From: Pseudomonas sp. CCC3.1 | GTDB taxonomy: Bacteria; Pseudomonadota; Gammaproteobacteria; Pseudomonadales; Pseudomonadaceae | DNA: 64,000 bases | NCBI RefSeq assembly: GCF_034347405.1 | Contig: NZ_CP133778.1 | Coordinates: forward strand, 3,720,001-3,784,000 | Direction of reading: 5' to 3' | Shown here: in pieces, positions 33,199 through 42,691 of the stretch | Layout: every line of letters starts with the position of its first letter | Position numbering within the stretch: the first letter of the stretch is position 1 | Notes under the pieces: model-generated | Database searches by the model: none | What the model saw: the letters and a program-made list of their open reading frames with translations, nothing else | Told to the model about the DNA's origin: nothing | Translations under genes and position numbers: made by a program

Positions 33199-34665
33199 TC
33201 AGGACAAGCGAACGCCTGGCGTCAGCGCCGCGGGCAGCGCCAGGGTCGGGGTTTCCAGCGATGCCACCGGGTACGCGCAATAATCGGCTGCGTAATACGC
33301 ACTGGCGCGATGGTTGCCCGACGCCCCTACCCCCCCAAACGGCGCACTGCTGGCTGCACCCGTCAGTTGTTTGTTCCAGTTCACAATCCCGGCCCGGCTT
33401 TCCAGCCAGAACTGCTGGTAACGCGCCTCGGAGTCCGACAACAAGCCCGCCGCCAAACCAAATGCAGTGTTGTTGGCCTCGGCAATCGCCGCGTCAAAGT
33501 CGGCGTACCGAATGACCTGCAACAACGGCCCGAACAGTTCTTCGTCGGAACGCTCGCTGACAGCGGTCACATCAATAATGCCGGGCGTCAGCAACGCGGC
33601 AGTCGCGTTCGGCTGGGTCATTCTCAGCAGTACCTGCGCACCGTTCTCGATCAGCAGCGTCTGCGCGGCCAGCAAATCTCGCGCGGCTGAAAGGGAAATC
33701 ACCGAGCCCATGAACGGCGCTGGCTGCTGATCAAACGCACCGACGTCGATGTCTTTGCTGACCGCGACCAAACGCTCAAGCAGGCTGTCGCCCCAGGTAC
33801 CTTGTGGCACCAGCAAACGGCGAGCACACGTACAACGTTGACCGGCCGAGATAAAGGCCGACTGAATAATCGTATAAACCGCAGCGTCCAGATCGGCCAC
33901 CTGATCGACCACCAGCGGGTTGTTACCGCCCATTTCCAGCGCCAGGATCTTGTCCGGACGACCGGCGAACTGCTGATGCAGGCTGTTGCCCGTACGGCTC
34001 GATCCGGTGAAAAACAAGCCATCGATGCCTGCGTGGGCCGCCAGTGCCACACCGGTCTTGCGGGCGCCTTGCAACAGGTTCAACACGCCTGCTGGCAGAC
34101 CCGCTTCAACCCAGCATTTGACCGTCAGCTCAGCGACTTTCGGGGTCAATTCGCTCGGTTTGAACACCACGCTGTTGCCCGCCAGCAAGGCCGGGACAAT
34201 ATGCCCGTTAGGCAAATGACCCGGGAAGTTGTACGGGCCAAACACCGCCACCACGCCATGCGGCTTGTGCCGCAGAACAGCGGTGGCATCACCCAGCGGA
34301 CCGCTTTTTTCACCGGTGCGCTCGCGATAGCTTTGTACCGAGATCGCCACCTTGTTGATCATGCTGGTGACTTCGGTGGCCGACTCCCACAGCGGCTTGC
34401 CGGTTTCTTCACCGATGCAATGCGCCAGCTCATCAGCGTGAGTTTTCAGGCTCGCGGCGAAGGCTTCAAGCACCGTCAGGCGCTCCTCGAAAGAACGTTT
34501 GGTCCAGCCCGGAAAGGCCTGACGCGCCGCCTTGACCGCCTCGAACACCTGTTCGGCATTGGCCGCATGGCCGGTCCACAGTACCTGTTGGGTCACCGGA
34601 TTCAGCGATTCCATGGCTTCGCCCTGACCGTTCTGCCAGGCGCCTGCGATGTACAACGTGCTCAT
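33199..34665 (-). CDS. astD: Succinylglutamate semialdehyde dehydrogenase
   Basis: Fourth step of the AST pathway, NAD-dependent oxidation to succinylglutamate (AruD). The 488-residue aldehyde dehydrogenase starts MSTLYIAGAWQNGQGEAMES and shows the NAD-binding GPYNFPGHLPNGHIVPALLA, the Glu motif LEMGGNNPLV and the catalytic Cys in AGQRCTCARRLL. A long in-frame extension upstream overlaps aruG and is not used: the true start forms a TAATG one-base overlap with the aruG stop, giving coupled translation. Confidence 0.95.
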   Translation of the reverse strand: MSTLYIAGAWQNGQGEAMESLNPVTQQVLWTGHAANAEQVFEAVKAARQAFPGWTKRSFEERLTVLEAFAASLKTHADELAHCIGEETGKPLWESATEVTSMINKVAISVQSYRERTGEKSGPLGDATAVLRHKPHGVVAVFGPYNFPGHLPNGHIVPALLAGNSVVFKPSELTPKVAELTVKCWVEAGLPAGVLNLLQGARKTGVALAAHAGIDGLFFTGSSRTGNSLHQQFAGRPDKILALEMGGNNPLVVDQVADLDAAVYTIIQSAFISAGQRCTCARRLLVPQGTWGDSLLERLVAVSKDIDVGAFDQQPAPFMGSVISLSAARDLLAAQTLLIENGAQVLLRMTQPNATAALLTPGIIDVTAVSERSDEELFGPLLQVIRYADFDAAIAEANNTAFGLAAGLLSDSEARYQQFWLESRAGIVNWNKQLTGAASSAPFGGVGASGNHRASAYYAADYCAYPVASLETPTLALPAALTPGVRLS

Positions 34666-35702
34666 TATTTGGACTCCCGTGGGGCAACTGGCTGCGCGGA
34701 CAACGGTACGGCACGCACTTGATCGCCCGCACTCAGCTGCAGGCGTTTGGCGGTCAGTTTGTCGACCACCAGGGTGCCGGCAGCCCAACGCGCCGGAGCG
34801 GCGGTGATGCGGCAATCTTCGCGTTTGCGGTTGTGAATCAGGTAAGGCGTGGCGTCGTCGCCCGGCGTGCCAATGGCCAGCACCAGCGTTTCGCTGTCGC
34901 GCACGGCGCGAATCTTGGTGGTTTCGCACTCCACAGCCGGGCCCGCGTCAAAAATATCGACATAGCCCTGGTAGCTGAAGCCTTCGCTTTTAAGCATGTT
35001 CAAGGCGGGCTCGGTGTGGGTATGCACCTTGCCAATCACCGCGCGGGCGTCTTCGGACAAGAAGCAGGTGTACACCGGAAACTTGGGCATCAGCTCGGCG
35101 ATAAAGGCTTTGTTGCCCACGCCGGTCAGGTAGTCAGCCTGGCTGAATTCCATTTTGAAGAAGTGCCGACCCAGGCTTTCCCAGAACGGCGAGCGGCCAC
35201 TTTCATCCGACATGCCACGCATTTCAGCAATGATCTTGTTGCCAAACAGTTCGAGGAATTCAGCGATAAACAGCATCCGCGCCTTGGCCAGCATGCGTCC
35301 ATTGAGGCCGTTGCGGTAATCGGCACTGAGGAACAACGAGCACAGCTCAGAGTTGCCCGTCAGGTCGTTGGCCAAAAACAGGGTCGGGATTTCACGGTAG
35401 ATGTTCAGTTCCTGGGAGGCGCTGACGGTCAAGCCAACCCGAAAGTTGTACCACGGCTCTCGCAGGCCGACTGCGCCCGCAATGGCTGAAATGCCGACGA
35501 CTTTGCCGTCGTCATCTTCAAGCACAAACAGGTAGTCCGCATCGCCGCGCTCGGCTTCGCCACGGAAGGTTTTTTCAGCCCAAGACACACGGTGCAGCAG
35601 GCGCTGTTCGTTGGCCGGCAAGGTAGTCAGGCCGGTGCCCGTGCTGCGGGCCAGTTCAATCAGGGCCGGTAAATCGCTATTGCGTACAGGACGAACGATC
35701 AT
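34665..35702 (-). CDS. aruG: Arginine N-succinyltransferase, beta subunit (AruG)
   Basis: With AruF it succinylates arginine (and ornithine), the entry reaction of the AST pathway. The 345-residue protein begins MIVRPVRNSDLPALIELARS and shows GLTTLPANEQRLLHRVSWAE, REPWYNFRVGLTVSASQELN and the SPFWESLGRHFF segment of the AstA family. It is homologous along its full length to the preceding gene aruF, showing an old duplication into a two-subunit enzyme. Start and stop are tightly spaced with aruF (55 bp) and astD (overlap). Confidence 0.95.
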   Translation of the reverse strand: MIVRPVRNSDLPALIELARSTGTGLTTLPANEQRLLHRVSWAEKTFRGEAERGDADYLFVLEDDDGKVVGISAIAGAVGLREPWYNFRVGLTVSASQELNIYREIPTLFLANDLTGNSELCSLFLSADYRNGLNGRMLAKARMLFIAEFLELFGNKIIAEMRGMSDESGRSPFWESLGRHFFKMEFSQADYLTGVGNKAFIAELMPKFPVYTCFLSEDARAVIGKVHTHTEPALNMLKSEGFSYQGYVDIFDAGPAVECETTKIRAVRDSETLVLAIGTPGDDATPYLIHNRKREDCRITAAPARWAAGTLVVDKLTAKRLQLSAGDQVRAVPLSAQPVAPRESK

Positions 35703-35757
35703 GCTATCTCCTTAAACAGGGCTCGCTGGCGAACCCCGTGAAACTCGCTCAAACGCG

Positions 35758-36777
35758 TTAAACCGCAACCACTCGCACGCTGGCACCTTCGCCAACGCCC
35801 AGTGCTTCGGCCGCTTCCAGATCCAGCATGACCGGCTTGCCCGGCGCCCAATCGAGCTCCAGCAATACGGCGCGGTAATCCTGCAACTGGGCATTTGCAA
35901 CCAGGTACTGGCGACCGCCGCCCTTGCTCAGTTCACCGATCTTGACCGGAACCACGCGACTTTGAGCAATCGAGCGGATGCCCGAAACCCGCGCATGCAG
36001 GGTCGGGCCGCCGTCGAAAATGTCGATGTAATGATCCGTTTCAAAACCTTCGCGCATCAGAATGTCGAAGGTGATTTGCGCACGCGGGTGCACCTGCCCC
36101 ATCGCCTCTTGAGCCGTATCGGGCAGCAACGGTACGTAAATCGGGTAATGCGGCATCAGTTCGGCGAGGAACGTGCGGCTTTTGAGCCCGCACAGGCGCT
36201 CGGCGGCAGCGTAGTTCAAGTCGAAGAAGTTGCGACCAATGGCGTCCCAGAATGGCGAGTCGCCATTTTCATCGCTGTAACCGACGATCTCGGTCACTAC
36301 CGAATCCGCAAAACGCTCCGGATGATTGGCCACAAACAACAGACGACCACGCGAGTTAAGCTCGGACCAGGCCGTGCCGACCAGATCCGGAACCACGTAG
36401 AAGCTGGTCAACAGACTGTTGCCGGTCAGGTCGTGACACTGGGACAGCACGTGAATCTTGTTGTGAATCTTCAGCTCGCGCGAGGCGTGAACGAAGGTCT
36501 CGTTGCGAAAGCTGTAAAACGGCTCGGAGTAACCGGCCGATGCCACGATGGCTGAACAGCCCACCAGCTTGCCGGTGGCCGTGTCTTCAAGAACAAAAAA
36601 GTAGCTTTCTTCACCGTTAAAGCTGACTTCGGCTGCAAACGAAGCTTCGGACGCAGCGATCTTGTCGCGCAGGCGTCCGGTGTCGTCCGGCAGTGAAGTG
36701 ACACCAATCGGGCTGTCCGCAGCCAGACGCTGTACCTCGTCCAGGTCAGCCATTTGCGCGGGGCGCATCACCAGCAT
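35758..36777 (-). CDS. aruF: Arginine N-succinyltransferase, alpha subunit (AruF)
   Basis: A 339-residue subunit paired with AruG. It begins MLVMRPAQMADLDEVQRLAA, with GVTSLPDDTGRLRDKIAASE and SPFWDAIGRNFFDLNYAAAE matching the AstA family. TAAGGAG stands before the ATG, which selects this start over an upstream extension. It is followed by aruG and preceded by aruC, from which it is separated by a truncated REP element. Confidence 0.95.
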   Translation of the reverse strand: MLVMRPAQMADLDEVQRLAADSPIGVTSLPDDTGRLRDKIAASEASFAAEVSFNGEESYFFVLEDTATGKLVGCSAIVASAGYSEPFYSFRNETFVHASRELKIHNKIHVLSQCHDLTGNSLLTSFYVVPDLVGTAWSELNSRGRLLFVANHPERFADSVVTEIVGYSDENGDSPFWDAIGRNFFDLNYAAAERLCGLKSRTFLAELMPHYPIYVPLLPDTAQEAMGQVHPRAQITFDILMREGFETDHYIDIFDGGPTLHARVSGIRSIAQSRVVPVKIGELSKGGGRQYLVANAQLQDYRAVLLELDWAPGKPVMLDLEAAEALGVGEGASVRVVAV

Positions 36778-36817
36778 GGTGTCACTCCTTAATCCAGAAA
36801 ATAAAAAATGGGGCCCT

Positions 36818-36872
36818 GTGGAGCAACTCACCTCGTGATCTTTGAAAGATCGCGAGGCGAGCTCGCTCCTAC
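36818..36872. repeat. Truncated REP palindrome
   Basis: The right arm GCGAGGCGAGCTCGCTCCTA is intact, while the left arm is degenerate (TGTGGAGCAACTCACCTCG). It lies between aruC and aruF. Confidence 0.75.
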
Positions 36873-36888
36873 AGAGTTGTGTTACGGA

Positions 36889-38109
36889 TCAGGCTTGCGT
36901 CAGGTTTTTCACTGCGCGCTCGAAACGATCGAGGCCTTCGGTGATGTCTGCGTCTTCAACCACCAGGCTTGGCGCGAAACGCACCACGTCCGGGCCCGCT
37001 TGCAGGATCATCAGGTTTTCTTTTTCAGCGGCGTTGAAGACGTCTTTGGCGCGGCCTTTCCAGGCATCGCTCAACACACAGCCGATCAACAGACCCATGC
37101 CGCGAACTTGCGAGAACAGGCCGTAGTGCTGGCCGATTTGCTCAAGACGGGTTTTAAACAGGTCGTGTTTGGCTTTAACGCCGTTCAACACCTCTGGCGT
37201 GTTGATCACGTCGATCACGGCGTTGCCCACCGCGCACGCCAGCGGGTTGCCGCCATAGGTGGTGCCGTGAGTGCCAACCACCAGGTGTTTGGCCAACGCT
37301 TCGGTGGTCAACATGGCCGCAATCGGGAAACCGCCGCCCAGGCTTTTAGCGCTGGTCAGGATGTCCGGGGTCACGCCGTAATGCTGGTAGGCAAACAGTT
37401 CGCCCGTACGGCCCATGCCGGTTTGCACTTCGTCAAACACCAGCAGCGCATTGTGCTGATCGCACAGTTCGCGAGCGCCTTGCAGGTACGCCTGCTCAGC
37501 CGGCAGAACGCCACCTTCGCCTTGAATCGGCTCAAGTACCACCGCGCACGTCTTGTCCGAAATCGCCGCTTTCAGCGCGTCGAGGTCGTTGAACGGGATG
37601 TGCGTAATGCCGGTGATTTTTGGACCAAAGCCGTCGGAGTACTTCGACTGCCCGCCCACGTTGACCGTGAACAGCGTGCGGCCGTGGAAGCTATTGAGGG
37701 CGGCGATGATTTCGTATTTCTCAGCACCGAAACGGTCGAACGCCACGCGACGGGCCAACTTGAAAGCGGCCTCGTTGGCTTCGGCGCCCGAGTTACAGAA
37801 GAACACACGCTCGGCGAAAGTCGCATCCACCAGCTTTTTAGCCAGGCGCAGCGCAGGCTCGTTGGTGAAAACGTTGGATACATGCCACAGGTTATTGGCC
37901 TGTTCGGTCAGCGCGCCAACCAGCGCCGGATGGGCGTGGCCCAACACGTTAACCGCAATGCCGCCTGCGAAGTCGATGAGTTCGCGCCCCGATTGATCCC
38001 ACACTCGGGAACCGGCGCCACGCACAGGAATGAAAGCAGCAGGTGCGTAGTTCGGAACCATGACCTGATCGAAATCGGCGCGTTGCACCGGGGCTTGCTC
38101 AACGGACAT
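36889..38109 (-). CDS. aruC: Succinylornithine transaminase (AruC)
   Basis: Third step of the AST pathway, also usable as acetylornithine aminotransferase. A 406-residue class III PLP aminotransferase with MVPNYAPAAFIPVRGAGSRV at the start, the PLP-binding FCNSGAEANEAAFKLAR, the Asp in LLVFDEVQTGMGRTG and the Lys in LTSAKSLGGGFPIA. AGGAG precedes the ATG. As first gene of the aru operon it follows a 419-bp intergenic region with a candidate ArgR half-site, consistent with arginine induction. Confidence 0.95.
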   Translation of the reverse strand: MSVEQAPVQRADFDQVMVPNYAPAAFIPVRGAGSRVWDQSGRELIDFAGGIAVNVLGHAHPALVGALTEQANNLWHVSNVFTNEPALRLAKKLVDATFAERVFFCNSGAEANEAAFKLARRVAFDRFGAEKYEIIAALNSFHGRTLFTVNVGGQSKYSDGFGPKITGITHIPFNDLDALKAAISDKTCAVVLEPIQGEGGVLPAEQAYLQGARELCDQHNALLVFDEVQTGMGRTGELFAYQHYGVTPDILTSAKSLGGGFPIAAMLTTEALAKHLVVGTHGTTYGGNPLACAVGNAVIDVINTPEVLNGVKAKHDLFKTRLEQIGQHYGLFSQVRGMGLLIGCVLSDAWKGRAKDVFNAAEKENLMILQAGPDVVRFAPSLVVEDADITEGLDRFERAVKNLTQA

Positions 38110-38528
38110 CGGAGTCTCCTGATGAGAAACGCCTGCCTAAAATGGCGAGCGATGGGGGGATTGTAAGGACTGATGGGGATGCGGCCTTGCCGCCAAGCGA
38201 CAACTTCTTATAGCGCCCAACCACGGTTTATCGGGGTTTACGCCAATGCGACATATTACGTCGCAAAGACGCAGTTTAAACGCTGGACAGCCCGAACGGC
38301 AGCGCTAGCTGGCTTTGTTTTACCCGCAAGCCATGACGCTTTGCACACCCTGCAGATTTGTGCGTTCTGCAGGGGCTAATTATTTGTCCGCTGAGCGCTG
38401 AATCCTGATCTGTCGCGGTCGGCTTCCAGCAGGTATTTGCGCTTTTTTTCAGTAGCCCCGCAGGCGATGTTGGTGGCTGACACGGCCTTTATTCATGGCT
38501 GACACAACATACCGATAACTGAGTCTTT
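38110..38528. other. aruC upstream region and gap to the LRR gene
   Basis: About 420 bp between divergent genes. It holds a candidate ArgR half-site at 38233-38253 and the inverted repeat TGCGAC/GTCGCA at 38247-38265. A 68-codon plus-strand frame at 38173-38379 was not accepted as a gene. Confidence 0.6.
38233..38253 (-). promoter_or_regulatory. Candidate ArgR half-site before aruC
   Basis: On the minus strand TGTCGC is followed after eight bases by AA, the published P. aeruginosa ArgR half-site pattern TGTCGC-N8-AA as I recall it. It is 124-144 bp upstream of the aruC start. Confidence 0.55.
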
Positions 38529-41500
38529 ATGAGAGACGAGAGCATGACTATGGACACGCACATCGCCGCTGCACCGCAACTGCCCGCTCCAACCTTAATT
38601 CACCATGAGGTTATCAAGGCCCTGCTTCCCGACTGGATAACTCAAACGCCCGAGTCAGGCCTTCAGGCACTGAAGCAATTAAAACCCGACCCAAAACACA
38701 GACCAGACCAACTGCCACCTGCCCAGCAACATGCGTTAAACCAGGCCCATATCGAGCACTGGAAATCGCACCATAGCAGCGCGCAATTACTGGAAAGTCT
38801 GCAAGACATTCATACCTTTGCCCAGCCATTGCTGATCAAAGCCCTCAATCAACACTACAACGTTGATCTTGAACTAGACCTCAAACGCACCTTTATCAAT
38901 CTCTACCTCCCGCTCAAGTTGCCTTTGCTGGGGCTTGATACAGGCGCCGCCAAAAACTGGCGCGTCTCAATGCTCGATGCGGCCCTGCACAACTTCGAAG
39001 CGTTTGAAGGCGATGACGATGCTCACACGCCAGACTCAGGATTCATTACCCAGCCATCAACCACAGGGCAATACCAAACGCTGGAAGCACTGAACACACA
39101 ACTGCCGGTGGCGAGCTTTATAAAACTGTGCCGCACGCTGGATATTGGCAAACAGTACAAAGCTCACCTCGACACGGCGCTGGGCATCAATAACCCGCAC
39201 CAGGCACTCAGTGTTAAAACCGCGGTCAGGCACAGCCTTAGAACAGCCTTTGAAGCCTCCATGCATCACGCGCTAGCCCATAAAGACATCCCGCAAACCG
39301 TCTACAACTCGCTCGCAGCGTTGGGCGACACGCGAGGCTGGACCCACGAGACCCCGCCCACCCTCCACCCGTACAGCATGGTCTTGCAAGGTGTCACGCT
39401 CACCGGGGTGCTGGTGTTTTCCTACAAGGCTGCCTTGCCACTGAACACCACTGAAGTCGTTGTCTACTTGCCCGACGACCCACACCATCCGCTCAAGCAT
39501 TACAGCTCGCTGGATGAGTTTGTCGCCACGATGGCTAAGCAACTTCGTCAAAACGACTATCAGCAATACTTCAGCCGTTTCATCGATCACAAGGACCTCG
39601 GCACATTCTTTGGCACACTGAAGCACACGCTATTCAAGGCCATCAGCCCCACAGGCCAACCACTCGAAGGCCGCCCCGAAGACTACCCGGTCGAAGTCAT
39701 TTACATCCCGATAGAACACCCGACTTTAAGTGTTGCCCTGTTCAATCTCGACCACGAGTACAGCGAATACCTTTATTTACAGAAGCACCGAAAAATACTG
39801 GCGGATGCACCCTTGATTGCCGTCAGTACAGACACCGAAGATCAAAAAACCCGGCATGACCGCCATGAGCGCCTTAAACGCCTACTGGAAGGCATCGTGA
39901 ATGCGGTTGAGTTTGTGGCTGCTATTTTTGTCCCGGTCATTGGCGAACTGATGATGCTGCAAATGGCCTATCAGATACTCGACGACGTTTACGAAGGCAT
40001 TCAAGACTGGGCACACGGCAAAACCCTGGAAGCTTGGGACCATTTGTTTAACGTTGTGAGCAGCGTGGTTCAGATTGGCGCACTCGCCATTGGCGGCAAA
40101 GTACTGAGCGAAGCGCTCCCCCTTTCCACATCGCCTTTTATCAACCGCTTAAAACCTGTGACGCTCCCCAGCAGCGAGACCCGCCTGTGGGAGCCGAACC
40201 TGACCCCTTATGAACACCCCGCCCCTTTGCCAGAACATCAGACACCGACCGACATCGGGCTGTATCACCACGAAAGCGTTCAGTACCTGCCCCTCGAAGG
40301 GAAAAACTACCGCGCCGAGATGTCTTCGCATACCCCGGGCTACCGCATCAAACACCCCACCCGGGAGCAGGCTTACTCACCCCGCGTGCGACACAACGGA
40401 ACAGGGGCCTGGTCAGCAGAAACCGAACAGCCTCTGCACTGGAATGACACCCAACTGTTCAAGCGCCTGAATCCAACGGCGGCTTCATTTTCTGACACGC
40501 TGGCTGCGCGCATCCTCGCCATCACGCAAACCGATCCGGGCGTGTTGCGCAAGATGCATGCAGACGCACTGCCGACACCCGCCCTGCTGTCAGACAGCAT
40601 CCAGCGCTTCAGGATCGATCAGGACATTCAGCGTTTTATCGAGCACATGGAAAGTGCAGACCCGCTGATTCAACAGCAGGCCGATCCGCAAACCCAACTG
40701 CAACTCCTGACCAGCGCAGACACATGGAGCCCTGCTAAAGCCCTGAAGGTCGTGAACGAGAAAGGCGAGACGCTGGCTCAATACCCGGCATCCTCAACCC
40801 CAGCCGACTGGATACACATCAATGACGCTGAACTGCGCCAGGGAGGCTTGCTGAAAACGCTGCTGCAAGCCCTGGACGAGAACGAGCTCAAGATATTGCT
40901 GGAAATCAGCCCTGCATTCGCAGACCCGCTACCCAACCTGGCAGCCCAAACCCGCACACTGGGCAACTTGCTGGCGCGCGAAGCCCGGCTCAAGCGAATC
41001 CAGCTGTTCAATTCGCGATACGCCTCGCTCGATCCGCAGGCCAACGCTGAAGTTACGCTGCTGCAAAAAGAGCACCCAGGGCTACCGACCAAGGCCGCGC
41101 AAGAATTGATCTGGCATGCCAGCGGCGGCGAAGTGCAGCAGTTGCTGAATGAAAAAACCATCCCGGCCCGGCTTCAAGAAGAAGCCCGCCAATTGCTTGT
41201 ACAAACCCGAATCAATCGCGCCTATGAAGGTTTGTTCCTCGACTCCGCGGCCAGTGTCGACAGTGAATGGCTGACCCTGAAAAGCATTGAGGCCTTGCCC
41301 GGCTGGTCAAAAGAGGTGCGCATTGAAATTCGCGAAGAACACTTTGAGGGTACGCTGAACAACAGCCTGGGCAACGAGAATGCTCCCCTGCGCAAAGTGC
41401 TGGTCAAGACAGGCAACCGTTACAGCGCACGTGACGCACTGAATCAAGAACTGCATGGCCCGGATGATCTTTACAGCGCCCTGCTGCACGCCCTGCCCGA

Positions 41501-42689
41501 CCATGAGCGTAATCAACTGGGCTTCCCTCACGTAGGCCAAGGCGGCGAGCTGAAAGCACGCGTGCACCAAGCCCCGCTCCTTGATCGCCTGCCCGTTTAC
41601 CTTTACATGGACCAGCCACCTGTAGCCGAGGGCTTCAAGTCGCCCATGGAACTGGCGCATGGGCGCGCCAGCTACCCCTTGTTAGGCGCGGACGCCCCTG
41701 AGTCCTCGGGCTCCAGCATTGCCGCAAAAGTATATGCGCTGTATCCCAACCTGAACGTCGTCGAACGGGGGCGCATTATTGCGACCTTGCCAACCCAAGA
41801 ATCCCAGGCAATGCAACGGCTGGCCGAACTTGAGCAAGAAGTTCAGACACTGCGTGATGACATGGAAGTGTGGACGGTCGATGCACCGGCCGTTAACCAG
41901 CGAACAGGCGATTTGATTTCGCCACTGGCCAGAATAGCGATTGTTCAAGACCGACGCGCATTCAGCAGAGAACTCGAACGATGCTGGCGCAGACAAACTG
42001 CGTTCGACAACCACTACGCAGACGCTACACGAGATGGGTTTGAGCTGACGTTTACCCGAACGATACTGGACAACATGCCCAACATCAGCGCCGATTTCAG
42101 CCACGTGACTTACATGTCCTTGAGAGGAACGGGGCCAGTCACTGGCGTTAACGAGTTCTTGCAACATTTCCCCAAGTTACGTGTATTGAAACTTCAAGGC
42201 TTTGCGCTTGATGCCTTGCCAGAGTCGCTGTTTTCAATGCAGAACATCACCGAGTTGTATCTCGAAGACAGCAACATCACGCTCACCCCCGCATCGGCCC
42301 AAGCCTTCGCCGGACTGGAAAACCTGGAACACATCGATCTTGATAACAACCCGCTCGGTATCACGCCCGACTTCGGCAACATGCAAAACTTGAATTCGGT
42401 CTTCCTGAGCAACACTGAACTCAGCGAGTTCCCGACCTCGCTTCTGGGGCTGTCCGATATTGAAACGATTGATCTGAGTGACAACCTCATCATCAATCTG
42501 CCGTCCGGACTCTTCGAGGCCCCGGCATTTATCACCGAGGCGCTCGACCTGGCAGGCAACCCCCTGTCCGAAGAGAGCCTGAACCAGGTGCGCGGGTATT
42601 TCAGTCAGACCGGCATAGACATGAATCTTTCATTCGATGGCCTGGATCCCGCCAACATCGATGTCGATATCGTTGAACTTGATGAGTAG
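38529..42689 (+). CDS. Large LRR protein of the dermonecrotic-toxin/NEL effector type, lacking NEL
   Basis: A 1386-residue protein resembling the very large Pseudomonas proteins with a DUF6543/dermonecrotic-toxin-like N-terminal part and C-terminal leucine-rich repeats. Visible features: a helical N-terminal region, a hydrophobic pair around residues 455-520 (VEFVAAIFVPVIGELMMLQM and VVSSVVQIGALAIGG), and about six LRR units at residues 1190-1350 (KLRVLKLQGFALDALPESLF, NITELYLEDSNITL, LEHIDLDNNPLGI, IETIDLSDNLIINLPSGLF). Related proteins usually continue into a NEL ubiquitin-ligase domain; here the protein stops soon after the LRRs with an acidic tail. There is no signal peptide. The ATG at 38544 is an alternative start. 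Confidence 0.65.
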   Translation: MRDESMTMDTHIAAAPQLPAPTLIHHEVIKALLPDWITQTPESGLQALKQLKPDPKHRPDQLPPAQQHALNQAHIEHWKSHHSSAQLLESLQDIHTFAQPLLIKALNQHYNVDLELDLKRTFINLYLPLKLPLLGLDTGAAKNWRVSMLDAALHNFEAFEGDDDAHTPDSGFITQPSTTGQYQTLEALNTQLPVASFIKLCRTLDIGKQYKAHLDTALGINNPHQALSVKTAVRHSLRTAFEASMHHALAHKDIPQTVYNSLAALGDTRGWTHETPPTLHPYSMVLQGVTLTGVLVFSYKAALPLNTTEVVVYLPDDPHHPLKHYSSLDEFVATMAKQLRQNDYQQYFSRFIDHKDLGTFFGTLKHTLFKAISPTGQPLEGRPEDYPVEVIYIPIEHPTLSVALFNLDHEYSEYLYLQKHRKILADAPLIAVSTDTEDQKTRHDRHERLKRLLEGIVNAVEFVAAIFVPVIGELMMLQMAYQILDDVYEGIQDWAHGKTLEAWDHLFNVVSSVVQIGALAIGGKVLSEALPLSTSPFINRLKPVTLPSSETRLWEPNLTPYEHPAPLPEHQTPTDIGLYHHESVQYLPLEGKNYRAEMSSHTPGYRIKHPTREQAYSPRVRHNGTGAWSAETEQPLHWNDTQLFKRLNPTAASFSDTLAARILAITQTDPGVLRKMHADALPTPALLSDSIQRFRIDQDIQRFIEHMESADPLIQQQADPQTQLQLLTSADTWSPAKALKVVNEKGETLAQYPASSTPADWIHINDAELRQGGLLKTLLQALDENELKILLEISPAFADPLPNLAAQTRTLGNLLAREARLKRIQLFNSRYASLDPQANAEVTLLQKEHPGLPTKAAQELIWHASGGEVQQLLNEKTIPARLQEEARQLLVQTRINRAYEGLFLDSAASVDSEWLTLKSIEALPGWSKEVRIEIREEHFEGTLNNSLGNENAPLRKVLVKTGNRYSARDALNQELHGPDDLYSALLHALPDHERNQLGFPHVGQGGELKARVHQAPLLDRLPVYLYMDQPPVAEGFKSPMELAHGRASYPLLGADAPESSGSSIAAKVYALYPNLNVVERGRIIATLPTQESQAMQRLAELEQEVQTLRDDMEVWTVDAPAVNQRTGDLISPLARIAIVQDRRAFSRELERCWRRQTAFDNHYADATRDGFELTFTRTILDNMPNISADFSHVTYMSLRGTGPVTGVNEFLQHFPKLRVLKLQGFALDALPESLFSMQNITELYLEDSNITLTPASAQAFAGLENLEHIDLDNNPLGITPDFGNMQNLNSVFLSNTELSEFPTSLLGLSDIETIDLSDNLIINLPSGLFEAPAFITEALDLAGNPLSEESLNQVRGYFSQTGIDMNLSFDGLDPANIDVDIVELDE

Positions 42690-42691
42690 CT

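Noticed and set aside
34666..34929. Long N-terminal extension of astD
   Set aside because: It overlaps aruG in another frame and is not dehydrogenase-like; the TAATG junction gives the proper start.
38173..38379. 68-codon plus-strand frame
   Set aside because: It covers the aruC regulatory region and candidate ArgR site; no Shine-Dalgarno sequence and no family resemblance.
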